64,000 nucleotides of DNA, taken from positions 1 through 64,000 of the forward strand of contig NZ_BAABFP010000007.1 of the NCBI RefSeq assembly GCF_039541115.1. The letters run 5' to 3'. The DNA is from Angustibacter luteus. GTDB taxonomy: Bacteria > Actinomycetota > Actinomycetes > Actinomycetales > Angustibacteraceae. This document shows, in pieces, positions 36,094 through 44,872 of the stretch. The position numbers and the translations under genes were made by a program. Position 1 is the first letter of the stretch. The number at the start of each line of letters is the position of its first letter. The notes under the pieces were generated by a model that ran no database searches, had not been told where the DNA came from, and saw only the letters and a program-made list of their open reading frames with translations.

Positions 36094-39000
36094 TCACCCG
36101 GCCAGGTGGGCCCAGGTGCCCTCGAGGTCCCGCCAGGGCCCGGACGCCGCGACCCCGCCGTCGACCAGGACGACGACTCGGTCGGCCCGCGCGAGCGCGG
36201 CCCGCTTGGTCGTGGACCCGACCACCGTGCTGCCTCGGCCGCGCAACGACTCCCACAGCTCCACCTCGGTGGTGGCGTCCAGCGCGGACGAGACGTCGTC
36301 CGCGACCAGCAGCTCGGCGTCCGCCGCGAGCGCCCGGGCCAGCGCGAGTCGCTGCACCTGCCCGCCGGACAACCGGACCCCGCGGTGCCCGACCAGGGAC
36401 TCCGCCCCACCGGCGTCCTCGACGTCCGGCCCGAGCCGGGCGTCCGCGATGGACCGCTCGACGTCACGGTCGTGGTCGAGCCGGATGTTGTCCGCGAACG
36501 TGCCCGACAGGACGCGCGGCACCTGCGCCACGTAGGCGACCTGGTGCGGTCGCAGGAAGGCCTGCGGGTCCTCGACCGGCGCGCCGTTCCAGCGCAGCGC
36601 CCCCCGGTAGGTGACCAACCCGGCCAGCGCGGCGAGCAGGCTCGACTTGCCCGAGCCGATCTGACCGAGGAGCAGCACCAGCTCACCCCGCTGGACCACG
36701 AGGTCGACGTCGCTGACCCCCAGCGTGCCGTCGTCGTGCACGGCGGTGAACCCGACCAGCTCGAGGTCCTGCAACCGCTGCCGGTCGCCGTGCTCGACCG
36801 CGGGCGCCTGGCCGGTGACCAGGTCCAGTCCTGCGGGCAGGTCCATGAGGTCCCGGCCGTCGGCGAACCGGGTCGTCGCGCGCTGCCAGGCCCGGGTGCC
36901 CGGCGCCTCGGTGATCACCGCGCCGGCCACCCGACCGAACCAGTCGAAGCCCATGACGGCCCCGGACACCAGCAGCGCGGTCGCCAGCCCCCACCCGCCG
37001 GCCACGTGCACACCCCAGGCCACGACCACGCCCATCTGCACCAGCACCACGGGGACGCCGGCCAGCAGCGCCTGGATCCGGTGCTCGTGGACGGCGGCGT
37101 CCACCCGGCCGTCGTCCACGTGCCGCAGGTGGGTGTGCACGGCCGGCGTCGCGGCGGCGAGCTTCACCGTGCGGATCGAGTCGAGCGCGGAGACCAGCGA
37201 CCGGCCGAACCGGGCGCGGGCGGCGGACGCGGCCGCCGCCGAGCGACCAGCCACGGGTGAGCCGAGCGCCGAGACGGCCGCGGAGGCCACCATCACGGCG
37301 AGCAGCAGCGCGCCGGCCAGCAGGCTCCAGCTGGCCAGGGCCGTGATCACGACGATCGCGAGCCCGTTCACGAAGTCGACCCAGCGGTCGCCGTACCGGG
37401 CGAACCGGTCGGCGTCCATCGCCCGGGCGACCACCTCGCCCGGCGGGGTGGGCGGCAGCCGCCGCTGCTCCGTCTGGCCGAGCAGCACGGTGGCCCGGGC
37501 GCGCAGCATGACCGAGATCCACCAGCGCGGGTAGCGGCCGATGGCCTCGGCCAGCAGCAGCGGGGCGAGCAGCAGCGAGACCACCAGCGCCGCCAGCATC
37601 GTGGTGGGCCGCTCGCCGTTCTGCAGTGCGACGACCAGGTGCCCCCACAGCCAGCCGGTGATCGCGCCGTACGCGCCGCACACCACGGACACCAGGAACA
37701 GCAGCACGCTCACCAGTCCCCACTGGGGGTGGATGAGCAGCGAGTTCCAGATGCCCCGCGCGAGGCTGGGGCCGGAGCGGACCTCGATCGGCGGCGGCGG
37801 CAGACCGGTCCGTCGCGCGGTACCCACAGCGGCGCCAGGAGCGTGCTGGGCGCCGACGTGCGCGGGCACGGGCACGTGCTCGGCCGCGTCGAGCAGCCGC
37901 CGGAACGGCCCGGGGACCGCCGCCAGCTGGGCCCGCGGCCCGTGCTGGACGACCCGGCCACCCTCGAGCACGGCGACGTCGTCCGCGCGCGCCGTCGTGG
38001 TGAGCCGGTGCGCGACCAGGAGTCCCGTGCGGCCGGCGAGCAGGCGCTGCGAGGCCGCCACGACACGGGCCTCGGTGACCGGATCCATCCGGGCGGTCGC
38101 CTCGTCCAGCACCACGACCCGGACGTCGCGCACCAGCAGCCGGGCGAACGCGACCAGCTGCTGCTCGCCGGCGGACAGCGTGGTGCCGCTGGGGCCGAGC
38201 ACCGTGTCCAGGCCGGCCGGCAGCCCGTCCACCCAGGCGGTCAGACCCAGCTCGTCCACGGCGTCCCGGATCCGCTGGCGCGGCAGGTCGGTGAAGAGCG
38301 CGATGTTCTCGGCCAGGGTGCCGGCCAGGATCTCGGTCCGCTGGGTGACCACGCCGACCGCGGCCCGCAGCTTCTGCAGGTCCAGGTCGAGGACGTCGAC
38401 GCCGTCCAGCAGCACCGTGCCGCGCTCGGGCTCGACGGCCCGGGACAGCAACGACGCCAGGGTGGACTTGCCCGACCCGCTGCGACCCACCAGGGCCAGG
38501 GTGGTGCCCGAGGGGACGACCAGGTCGACCTCACGCAGCGCGAACGTCCCCTCGGCGTAGGCGAAGTGCAGGTCGCGCAGCTCGAGCGTCGGCACGCCGT
38601 CCGGCAGCGCCCGACCGCCCTCGGGCTCGGGCTCGCTGTCGAGCAACCCGCGCAGCCGGACCAGCGCACCGACCCCGGCCTGCAGGTCCGGCACGTGCCG
38701 GGCGACCTGGTCGATCTGGCCGACGAACGTCGTGGTGACCAGGAACAGGGTGACCAGCGTCGCCGTGGACTCGGCGCCCGCGATGACCAGCAGGACGCCC
38801 ACGACGGCCACCCCGGCCAGCACTCCGTGCAGCAGCAGCCCGGAACGACGGCTGATCCGGCTCTCGAGCGTGACGACCTCGTGGAACCGGGCGTGCACCG
38901 CCGCCGACAGCTCGGCGCAGCGCCGCACCAGGTAGGCCTGGCCGAGGCTGGTGCGCAGGTCGTCCCGCGCGGCCACGCCCTCCTCCATCGCGGCGGCGTG

Positions 39001-39627
39001 GTCCGTCCAGGCCATCTCCTCGACGACCTTGCGCTCGGCCAGCCGGGACAGCAGCGGACGGATCAGGACGTACACCGCGACGGCGCTGGCCGGCAGCAGC
39101 AGCCACGCCGGCCACCACGTCCAGCCGGCCACGATCAGCAGCGGACCGGCGCCCAGCACCAGCCGGATCACCGCCCACGCGTTCTGCCGCAGCAGCGCGC
39201 CGATCTCGTGGGTGTCGTCGTCCACCCGGTCCAGCACCTCGCCGACCGCCTGCTCGGTGAGCGCGGCCAGCGGCTGGTGCATCACGGCGTCCAGCAGGTC
39301 GGCGCGCAACGCGCCCTCGGCCCGGTCGACGGCCACCGACCACCAGGTGCGGCCGGCGGTGTCGAGCAGGGCGGCGCCCACCACGCAGAGGGCCAGCAGC
39401 CCGACCAGCGCGGCCGAGGCGCCGTCCGCGAGCCGGCCCGCGACCACGGCACCGAGCGCCTGACCCACCCCGGCCAGCCCGGCCGCGGCGAGGGCGAGCC
39501 ACGCGCGCGGACCGCGCAACCGCCGCCAGTCCAGTCGGCGCGCCGCGCTGGTGGAGGTCCCGGTCACCGACGTCGCCACCGACGCCTCGCTGGACCCGTG
39601 CGTCGTCTGCTCAGTCGTCACTGCCAC
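36094..39627 (-). CDS. Fused ABC exporter, TMD-NBD-TMD-NBD
   Basis: About 1177 residues: two complete ABC exporter halves in one chain. NBD1 (about 355-570) has VGRSGSGKST, LSAGEQQLVAFARLL, VVVLDEATARMD and the H-loop VAHRLTT. NBD2 (about 950-1170) has LGQIGSGKSS, LSGGQVQRLALARAL, LLVADDVSSALD and STTKRAAL. Thus one composite ATP site (Walker motifs of NBD1 with LSGGQ of NBD2) is canonical and the other is degenerate (Glu to Asp, missing H-loop His, LSAGE). Substrate unknown; possibly a metabolite or peptide. The start is GTG at 39627 (TAGCGT 7 bases upstream) or GTG at 39651 (GGGAGG site). Divergent from the SARP regulator. Confidence 0.9.
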   Translation of the reverse strand: MAVTTEQTTHGSSEASVATSVTGTSTSAARRLDWRRLRGPRAWLALAAAGLAGVGQALGAVVAGRLADGASAALVGLLALCVVGAALLDTAGRTWWSVAVDRAEGALRADLLDAVMHQPLAALTEQAVGEVLDRVDDDTHEIGALLRQNAWAVIRLVLGAGPLLIVAGWTWWPAWLLLPASAVAVYVLIRPLLSRLAERKVVEEMAWTDHAAAMEEGVAARDDLRTSLGQAYLVRRCAELSAAVHARFHEVVTLESRISRRSGLLLHGVLAGVAVVGVLLVIAGAESTATLVTLFLVTTTFVGQIDQVARHVPDLQAGVGALVRLRGLLDSEPEPEGGRALPDGVPTLELRDLHFAYAEGTFALREVDLVVPSGTTLALVGRSGSGKSTLASLLSRAVEPERGTVLLDGVDVLDLDLQKLRAAVGVVTQRTEILAGTLAENIALFTDLPRQRIRDAVDELGLTAWVDGLPAGLDTVLGPSGTTLSAGEQQLVAFARLLVRDVRVVVLDEATARMDPVTEARVVAASQRLLAGRTGLLVAHRLTTTARADDVAVLEGGRVVQHGPRAQLAAVPGPFRRLLDAAEHVPVPAHVGAQHAPGAAVGTARRTGLPPPPIEVRSGPSLARGIWNSLLIHPQWGLVSVLLFLVSVVCGAYGAITGWLWGHLVVALQNGERPTTMLAALVVSLLLAPLLLAEAIGRYPRWWISVMLRARATVLLGQTEQRRLPPTPPGEVVARAMDADRFARYGDRWVDFVNGLAIVVITALASWSLLAGALLLAVMVASAAVSALGSPVAGRSAAAASAARARFGRSLVSALDSIRTVKLAAATPAVHTHLRHVDDGRVDAAVHEHRIQALLAGVPVVLVQMGVVVAWGVHVAGGWGLATALLVSGAVMGFDWFGRVAGAVITEAPGTRAWQRATTRFADGRDLMDLPAGLDLVTGQAPAVEHGDRQRLQDLELVGFTAVHDDGTLGVSDVDLVVQRGELVLLLGQIGSGKSSLLAALAGLVTYRGALRWNGAPVEDPQAFLRPHQVAYVAQVPRVLSGTFADNIRLDHDRDVERSIADARLGPDVEDAGGAESLVGHRGVRLSGGQVQRLALARALAADAELLVADDVSSALDATTEVELWESLRGRGSTVVGSTTKRAALARADRVVVLVDGGVAASGPWRDLEGTWAHLAG

Positions 39628-39634
39628 GGCCAGC

Positions 39635-39640
39635 ACGCTA
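39635..39640 (-). promoter_or_regulatory. Possible leaderless -10 (TAGCGT) for the ABC exporter
   Basis: TAGCGT on the minus strand ends 7 bases before GTG 39627. The competing start at 39651 has a GGGAGG ribosome site 9 bases upstream, so this call is tentative. Confidence 0.3.
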
Positions 39641-39717
39641 CGGGGGACCACCGACGATCGCCTCCCGTTTTCCGCGCCCCGAGACCTTCCGACCGCAGAA
39701 CCCGAGCACCGGCCTGA

Positions 39718-39723
39718 CAGACT
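39718..39723 (+). promoter_or_regulatory. Predicted leaderless -10 (CAGACT) for the SARP gene
   Basis: CAGACT ends 7 bases before the GTG at 39731; no ribosome-binding site lies between. Confidence 0.4.
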
Positions 39724-39730
39724 GCCGGAC

Positions 39731-42700
39731 GTGCAGATCGGCTACCTGGGACCGCTCGAGGTCCACGACGGCGAGCGCCTCGTCGTCGTCCCCGGGGTGC
39801 GGCTGCGCCGCCTGCTCGGGCGGCTCGTGCTGGACGTCGGCCGCGCCGTCTCCCCTCGCGCGCTGACCGACGCGGTCTGGCCGGACGACGTCCCCGCTGA
39901 TCCCGTGAACGCCTTGCAGTCCCTGGTGTCCCGGCTGCGCCGGGCGCTCGGGGACGGCCGGCTGATCGAGCAGACCCCGGCCGGCTACCGGCTGGCGCTG
40001 GCGCCGCAGGACGTCGACGCGGTCCGGTTCAGCCGCCTCGCGACCGCCGGTCGCGACGCACTGCGCCGCGGCGCGGACGACGAGGCCGCGGTGACCCTGC
40101 GCGAGGCCCTGGCGCTGTGGCGCGGCGAGGTCATGTCCGGGGACGACGACCCCGACCTGGAGTCCACCCGCGCCCGGTTCGCCGAGCTCCGGCTGCAGGT
40201 CCTGGCGGACCGGCTGGAGGCGGACGTCCGGCTCGGCCGAGCGGCCGAGGTGGTCGCCGAGCTGGAGGAGCTGACCGCCGCGCACCCGCTGCGCGAGGAC
40301 CTCGCCACGCTGCAGATGGGCGTGCTGGTCGACCTGGGCCGCCCCGCCGAGGCGCTCGCCGTGTACGAGAGCACCCGCCGCTTCCTCGCCGACACCCTCG
40401 GCAGCGACCCGTCGGTCGCGTTGCAGGCCAAGCACCTGGAGGTGCTCCGCGGCCAGGACGCCGGCCCGCCGGGACCACGCACCAACCTGCGCGCCGCGGT
40501 CACGAGCTTCGTCGGCCGCGACGAGGACGCCCGCCGGGTGCAGACGCTGCTGGCCGGCGGGTCCGGCTCCACCCGCCTGGTCACCGTGGTGGGCGCCGGT
40601 GGGTCCGGCAAGACCCGGTTGGCCAGCGAGGTCGCCGCCACCCTGGTGGACCGGCTCCCCGACGGCGTGTGGTTCGCCGAGCTGGCACCGGTCAACGACC
40701 CGGACTCGATCGCGCTCGCGGTGCTGGACGGCATCGGGGTGCGCGACGTCCGCCTGCTCGAGCAGCGCCGAGCCGAGCGGCCGCCCCGGGAGGCGCGCAA
40801 CCGGGTGCTGGACACCCTGTCCACGGCCGAGTGCCTGCTCGTGCTGGACAACTGCGAGCACGTCATCGAGGCCGCCGCGTCGCTGGTCGCCGACCTGCTC
40901 GGCCACTGCCCCCGGGTCCGGGTCATCGCCACCAGCCGCGAGCCGCTCGGCATCGACGGCGAGACGGTCTACCCGCTGACCCCGCTCGCGCTGCCCGAGG
41001 CGAGCCCCGATCCTGGCTCGCCGCGCGACGAGGCGCTCGCCCTGCTCAGCCCGGCCCAGGTCGAGGCGCTCGCCGCGGTGCCGTCCGTCCAGCTGCTGCT
41101 GGACCGCGCGCGGGCCGCCGGGGCACCACTGCGGCTCGACGCCGACACGCTGCCGGACGTCGTCCGCATCGTGCGCCGGCTGGACGGCCTGCCGCTGGCG
41201 ATCGAGCTGGCCGCGGCCCGGCTGCGGGTGCTCTCCCTCGCCGAGGTGGCGGACCGGCTCACCGACCGGTTCCGGCTGCTCACCGGCGGCAAGCGCACGG
41301 CGGTGCCCCGGCACCGCACGCTGCGGGCGGTCGTGGAGTGGAGCTGGGACCTGATGGACCCGCTCGAGCGCGAGGTCGCCGAGCACTTCTCCCTGTTCGG
41401 TTCCGGCGCCACCGCGCAGGCCGTGCGGGCCGTCAGCCCGACCTGGCGCGGAGGTGAGCCGCGGCCGATCGACCTGCGACCGGACCGGTACGACGAGCCC
41501 GAGCTGACCGACGTCCAGGACGTCCTGCACGCGCTGGTCGACAAGTCGATCCTGGTCGCCGAGCCGGACGAGCTGGGCACCCGGTTCCGGATGCTGGAGA
41601 CGTTGCGGGAGTACGGGTCCGAGCAGCTGAGCCTGCACGACCAGATGGACCCGGCCCGGCTGGCGCACGCCCGGTTCTACGCCCGCCTGACCGCGGTGGC
41701 GGACGCCCGGCTGCGCACCCGCGACCAGCTGGTCGCACTGCACGTGTTCGACGTCGAGCGGGACAACCTGCTCGCCGCGCTGGCGTACCTCGGCGACTCC
41801 GGCGACGCCCAGGCCTCGGTCGACCTGGCCGTCCGGCTGGCCTGGCACTGGACGCTGCGCGAGAGCGGGCGGGACGCCGCCCGCTGGCTGCGGTTCGCCA
41901 TGGCCGTGCCCGGCGCCGAGTCGACGACGATGTTCCCGGTGGCCGAGGCGATGGGGGTCGTCACCGCGTTCGCCAGCGCCGGCGACCAGCCGGACCCGCC
42001 CGACGCCCAGCGCCGCCTCGTCACCCTCGCGAACGCGTTGGACGGCCTGGAGTCCGAGCACCAGATCGCGCCCCTGCTGCGCCCGCTGCTGCTGTTCATC
42101 GGGGGCGAGCGCGAGGCGTCCATGGCGGCCATGGAGGCGACCCTGTCGTCCCCGGACGCGTGGGTGCGGGCAGCGGTGCGCGGGGTGCGGATCGCGTTCG
42201 GGGAGAACGAGGGCGAGCTGGAGATGATGCGCGCGGACCTGCCCGTGGCGCTCGCCGAGTGGGAGCAGATCGGCGACCACTGGGGGCTGGCGGCGGTGCT
42301 CTCCTCGAGTGGGCAGCTGCGGGTGCTCGACGGCGACCTCGTCGGTGCGGTCGAGGACCTCGAGGCGGCGCTGGGACACATGCGGCTGCTGGGCGGTGGC
42401 TCCGACGACCTGATGGCGCACATCCGGCTGGCCGACATCAGCCTGCGGGCCGGGGACGTCGCGCGGGCCCGGCGGTTCGTCGACGCCATCCGCTCGGACC
42501 GCCGGTACGCCGAGCTCGGCGAGATGCGGGACCTGCTCACGACGATCGCGTCCGGGGCGGTGGCGATGGCGGAGCAGGACGAGGCGACGGTCGACGCCGA
42601 GTACGCCCGCCTGACCCAGACGCTGGCGCGGATGGGCGAGCCGAGCCACTACCAGGCGCACGGCGGTTCGTACGCCTACGCCTTCCTGGCGCTGATCGAC

Positions 42701-43081
42701 GTCCGCCGCGCGCAGCTGGACGTCGCGGCCGGCCACGTGCGGACGGCGTGGCGACTGGCGTCGATGACCGAGGACCTGCCGATCATGGCGACGGCCGGGA
42801 CGTCGGTGGCCGAGCTGGGAGCGGCGCTCGGCCGGTCGCACGAGGCGGCCGTGCTGCTCGGCGCGTCCGCCGCGCTGCGCGGTTCGCCGGACCTCACCCA
42901 GCCCACCGTCGCGACGTTGACCGCGCACCTGGTCGCCGAGCTCGGCGGCGACGCGTTCGAGGCCGCCTTCGAGTCCGGGCGCGTCCTGGACCGCGAGCAG
43001 GCCAGGGCCCGGCTCGACCCGCAGCTGCTGCTGGGCGGGTCCACGAGGGCTCCGCTACCCGAGTCGGCGGGCGACGCCTGA
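39731..43081 (+). CDS. AfsR/SARP-family transcriptional regulator with NTPase domain
   Basis: 1116 residues. An OmpR-type winged helix (IGYLGPLEVHDGERLVVVPG to about residue 95) is followed by a bacterial transcriptional activation domain (about 100-245; AVRFSRLATAGRDALRRG), then an NB-ARC-like ATPase with Walker A VVGAGGSGKTRLA (about 287) and Walker B CLLVLDNCEHV (about 368), and a ~500-residue helical, TPR-like C-terminus. Such regulators typically activate secondary-metabolite or development genes. The nearest possible targets are the divergent ABC exporter and its own operon; no biosynthetic cluster is visible within the window. The GTG start is supported by CAGACT 7 bases upstream and by the family's usual N-terminus. 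Confidence 0.9.
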   Translation: MQIGYLGPLEVHDGERLVVVPGVRLRRLLGRLVLDVGRAVSPRALTDAVWPDDVPADPVNALQSLVSRLRRALGDGRLIEQTPAGYRLALAPQDVDAVRFSRLATAGRDALRRGADDEAAVTLREALALWRGEVMSGDDDPDLESTRARFAELRLQVLADRLEADVRLGRAAEVVAELEELTAAHPLREDLATLQMGVLVDLGRPAEALAVYESTRRFLADTLGSDPSVALQAKHLEVLRGQDAGPPGPRTNLRAAVTSFVGRDEDARRVQTLLAGGSGSTRLVTVVGAGGSGKTRLASEVAATLVDRLPDGVWFAELAPVNDPDSIALAVLDGIGVRDVRLLEQRRAERPPREARNRVLDTLSTAECLLVLDNCEHVIEAAASLVADLLGHCPRVRVIATSREPLGIDGETVYPLTPLALPEASPDPGSPRDEALALLSPAQVEALAAVPSVQLLLDRARAAGAPLRLDADTLPDVVRIVRRLDGLPLAIELAAARLRVLSLAEVADRLTDRFRLLTGGKRTAVPRHRTLRAVVEWSWDLMDPLEREVAEHFSLFGSGATAQAVRAVSPTWRGGEPRPIDLRPDRYDEPELTDVQDVLHALVDKSILVAEPDELGTRFRMLETLREYGSEQLSLHDQMDPARLAHARFYARLTAVADARLRTRDQLVALHVFDVERDNLLAALAYLGDSGDAQASVDLAVRLAWHWTLRESGRDAARWLRFAMAVPGAESTTMFPVAEAMGVVTAFASAGDQPDPPDAQRRLVTLANALDGLESEHQIAPLLRPLLLFIGGEREASMAAMEATLSSPDAWVRAAVRGVRIAFGENEGELEMMRADLPVALAEWEQIGDHWGLAAVLSSSGQLRVLDGDLVGAVEDLEAALGHMRLLGGGSDDLMAHIRLADISLRAGDVARARRFVDAIRSDRRYAELGEMRDLLTTIASGAVAMAEQDEATVDAEYARLTQTLARMGEPSHYQAHGGSYAYAFLALIDVRRAQLDVAAGHVRTAWRLASMTEDLPIMATAGTSVAELGAALGRSHEAAVLLGASAALRGSPDLTQPTVATLTAHLVAELGGDAFEAAFESGRVLDREQARARLDPQLLLGGSTRAPLPESAGDA

Positions 43082-43095
43082 CGTCACACCGGTGC

Positions 43096-43845
43096 TCAGG
43101 TCGTGCCGGAAGCCAGGGCTTCGGTGTGCGGCGGGTCGGCCCAGAGCTCGAGGAACCGCGTGACGTCTCGCCGGGTGGTGTCCCGGGTCAGGTAGTCGAG
43201 CTTGCTGCTCCGCACCGTCACCCGGACGACGTCCTCGTGCGGCAGCAGGGAGATCTGGAGCCGGTTTCCCAGCCAGAGGCGACCGAGTGCCACCCCGGTC
43301 CCGGCCACGACGAGCCCGTCGCCCAGGTTCACCACCCGGGCGCCGATCCCGCGCAGCGCGAAGAGCGTGAACTGGACGACGTCGTCGAGGTTCCCGCGGA
43401 CCACCAGCGATCCGAGGGCAGCGTTGGGACTCTTGGGGTCGATGTCGCCCCAGACCTTCCGACCCTGCTGGAGCTGGCGCACCAGCAGTGCGAGGAGCAG
43501 GGCCGCCAGCAGGATCGACCACCAGGGAAACCGCTGGACGACGGCGACGACCAGGTAGACGACCAGCAGGACGCCGACGGCGATCGCTGCCCGGGCCAGC
43601 CGCCGGAACCGGAGGCGGGCGTCCTCTCGCAACGCCTCGTCGGAGAAGGCCCCCTCCACGCCCTCCTGCCAGGCTGCCGGCGTCTGCAGGCTCTGGATCC
43701 GAAGGGTCGTGGGTGCGGCGTGCTGGCCCGCGCGACCGCGGGCGGACGTCAGGAGCGGGGGGATCGCGCGGGCTAGGGCAGTCGCGAGGGCGAGGAGTGC
43801 GGGCGCGAGGTGCTGGAAGGACACCGAACCGGTCACGACGACCAC
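43096..43845 (-). CDS. Hypothetical membrane protein
   Basis: 249 residues, not recognised. The first ~30 residues are hydrophobic (LAPALLALATALARAIPPLL), and two more helices lie at about 85-125 (AIAVGVLLVVYLVVAVV and WWSILLAALLLALLVRQL). The C-terminal half is soluble and beta-rich (VVNLGDGLVVAGTGVALGRL; VVRVTVRSSKLDYL). It lies tail-to-tail with the SARP gene, 14 bases apart. The start is uncertain: GTG codons at 43845 and 43836 are both possible. Confidence 0.6.
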   Translation of the reverse strand: MVVVTGSVSFQHLAPALLALATALARAIPPLLTSARGRAGQHAAPTTLRIQSLQTPAAWQEGVEGAFSDEALREDARLRFRRLARAAIAVGVLLVVYLVVAVVQRFPWWSILLAALLLALLVRQLQQGRKVWGDIDPKSPNAALGSLVVRGNLDDVVQFTLFALRGIGARVVNLGDGLVVAGTGVALGRLWLGNRLQISLLPHEDVVRVTVRSSKLDYLTRDTTRRDVTRFLELWADPPHTEALASGTT

Positions 43846-43943
43846 CTGCAGCGGAACATGTCCGGCCCCTGACGCCTCTCGCGCACGTCGCCCCCCGACG
43901 GCGCCCTGGGGCGAGTGTCCTGCGGTGGCACGGACCCACGCAA

Positions 43944-43983
43944 GCCCGTGCAGGCCCGTGCAGGGTGCGTGCAGGGTGCGTGG
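43944..43983. repeat. GTGCAG-containing tandem repeats in the drrB downstream region
   Basis: Two copies of GCCCGTGCAG (43944, 43954) run into two copies of GGTGCGTGCAG (43964, second partial at 43975). The block precedes the 16-bp hairpin at 43991 and can itself pair (CCCACGCA with TGCGTGGG). Non-coding. Confidence 0.6.
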
Positions 43984-43990
43984 GAGCGAC

Positions 43991-44027
43991 GTCCGCCCGG
44001 GAACCCTCCTCGGGTTCCCGGGCGGAC
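43991..44027 (-). terminator. Perfect 16-bp hairpin after the drrAB operon
   Basis: GTCCGCCCGGGAACCC (43991-44006) pairs without mismatch with 44012-44027 around the loop TCCTC. It lies 14 bases beyond the stop of the minus-strand permease gene. No U-tract is present, but the stem is very stable. Confidence 0.8.
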
Positions 44028-44041
44028 TCGTCGCACGGGGC

Positions 44042-44872
44042 TCAGGTGCGCTTGCGGTAGGCGCGCAGCGCCAGCGGGAAGAACACCGCGAGCAGGACGA
44101 CCATCCAGCCGAGCGTCCAGATCAGGTCCGTCTGCACCGGACCGCCGAGCATCAGGCCGCGGACGGCGCCGACGAGGTGGCTGATCGGGTTGACCTTGAC
44201 GAAGGACTGCAGCCAGTCCGGCATGGTCGCGACTGGCACGAACGTGTTGCTACCGAACGAGAGCGGCAGCACGATCAGGAACATGATCCCCTGCACGGCG
44301 CCCGGGGTGCGGACCTTCATGCCGACGAAGACCGAGATCCAGCCGAAGCAGAGCGCGAAGGCCATCGACAGCACGAGAGCGCCGAAGGTGGCGACCCAGC
44401 CGCCGGTCACGTTGAAGCCCATCAGCAGGCCGGTGGTCATCATGACGACGAACAGGATCAGGTAGCGGACGATGTCCGAGGCGACGGCGCCGACCAGCGG
44501 GGCCGAGCGGGCGATCGGCAACGAGCGGAAGCGGTCGAAGATGCCCTTCTCGATGTCCGAGTTGAGGTTCTGGCCGAGTGCGACGCTGGCCATCGCGATC
44601 GTCTGGCCGAACAGCCCCGGCAGCAGGAACTGCAAGTAGGCCTGCTGCGAGCCGCCGGCGATGGCGCCGCCGAAGATGTAGGTGAACATCCCCAGGAAGA
44701 TCACCGGCTGCAGGGTGACGTCGATGAGTGCCTCGGGGGTGCGGGCCATCTTGATCAGGCTGCGCTTGGCGAGCACCCGGATGTGCCGCAGCGTGGTGTG
44801 GGACGTGCTGGGGCTGATGGTCGCCGGGACGGCCACGGAGGTGCGGCTCCCGGTCAGGTCGGTGGTGGTCAT
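44042..44872 (-). CDS. ABC-2 type permease, DrrB-like
   Basis: 276 residues with six predicted transmembrane helices and the ABC-2 signature (FDRFRSLPIARSAPLVGAVASD; NTFVPVATMPDWLQSFVKVNPISHLV). It pairs with the ATP-binding protein just upstream; together they form a DrrAB-type exporter, typically for antibiotics or lipids. The ATG at 44872 overlaps the stop of the ATPase gene (ATGA), so stoichiometric production is expected. A longer in-frame extension to 45478 runs through the ATPase gene in another frame and is spurious. Confidence 0.9.
   Translation of the reverse strand: MTTTDLTGSRTSVAVPATISPSTSHTTLRHIRVLAKRSLIKMARTPEALIDVTLQPVIFLGMFTYIFGGAIAGGSQQAYLQFLLPGLFGQTIAMASVALGQNLNSDIEKGIFDRFRSLPIARSAPLVGAVASDIVRYLILFVVMMTTGLLMGFNVTGGWVATFGALVLSMAFALCFGWISVFVGMKVRTPGAVQGIMFLIVLPLSFGSNTFVPVATMPDWLQSFVKVNPISHLVGAVRGLMLGGPVQTDLIWTLGWMVVLLAVFFPLALRAYRKRT

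Noticed and set aside
39638-42928. Long minus-strand frame antisense to the SARP gene.
   Set aside because: Shadow of GC-biased coding on the other strand; its translation lacks structure and overlaps a full-length regulator.
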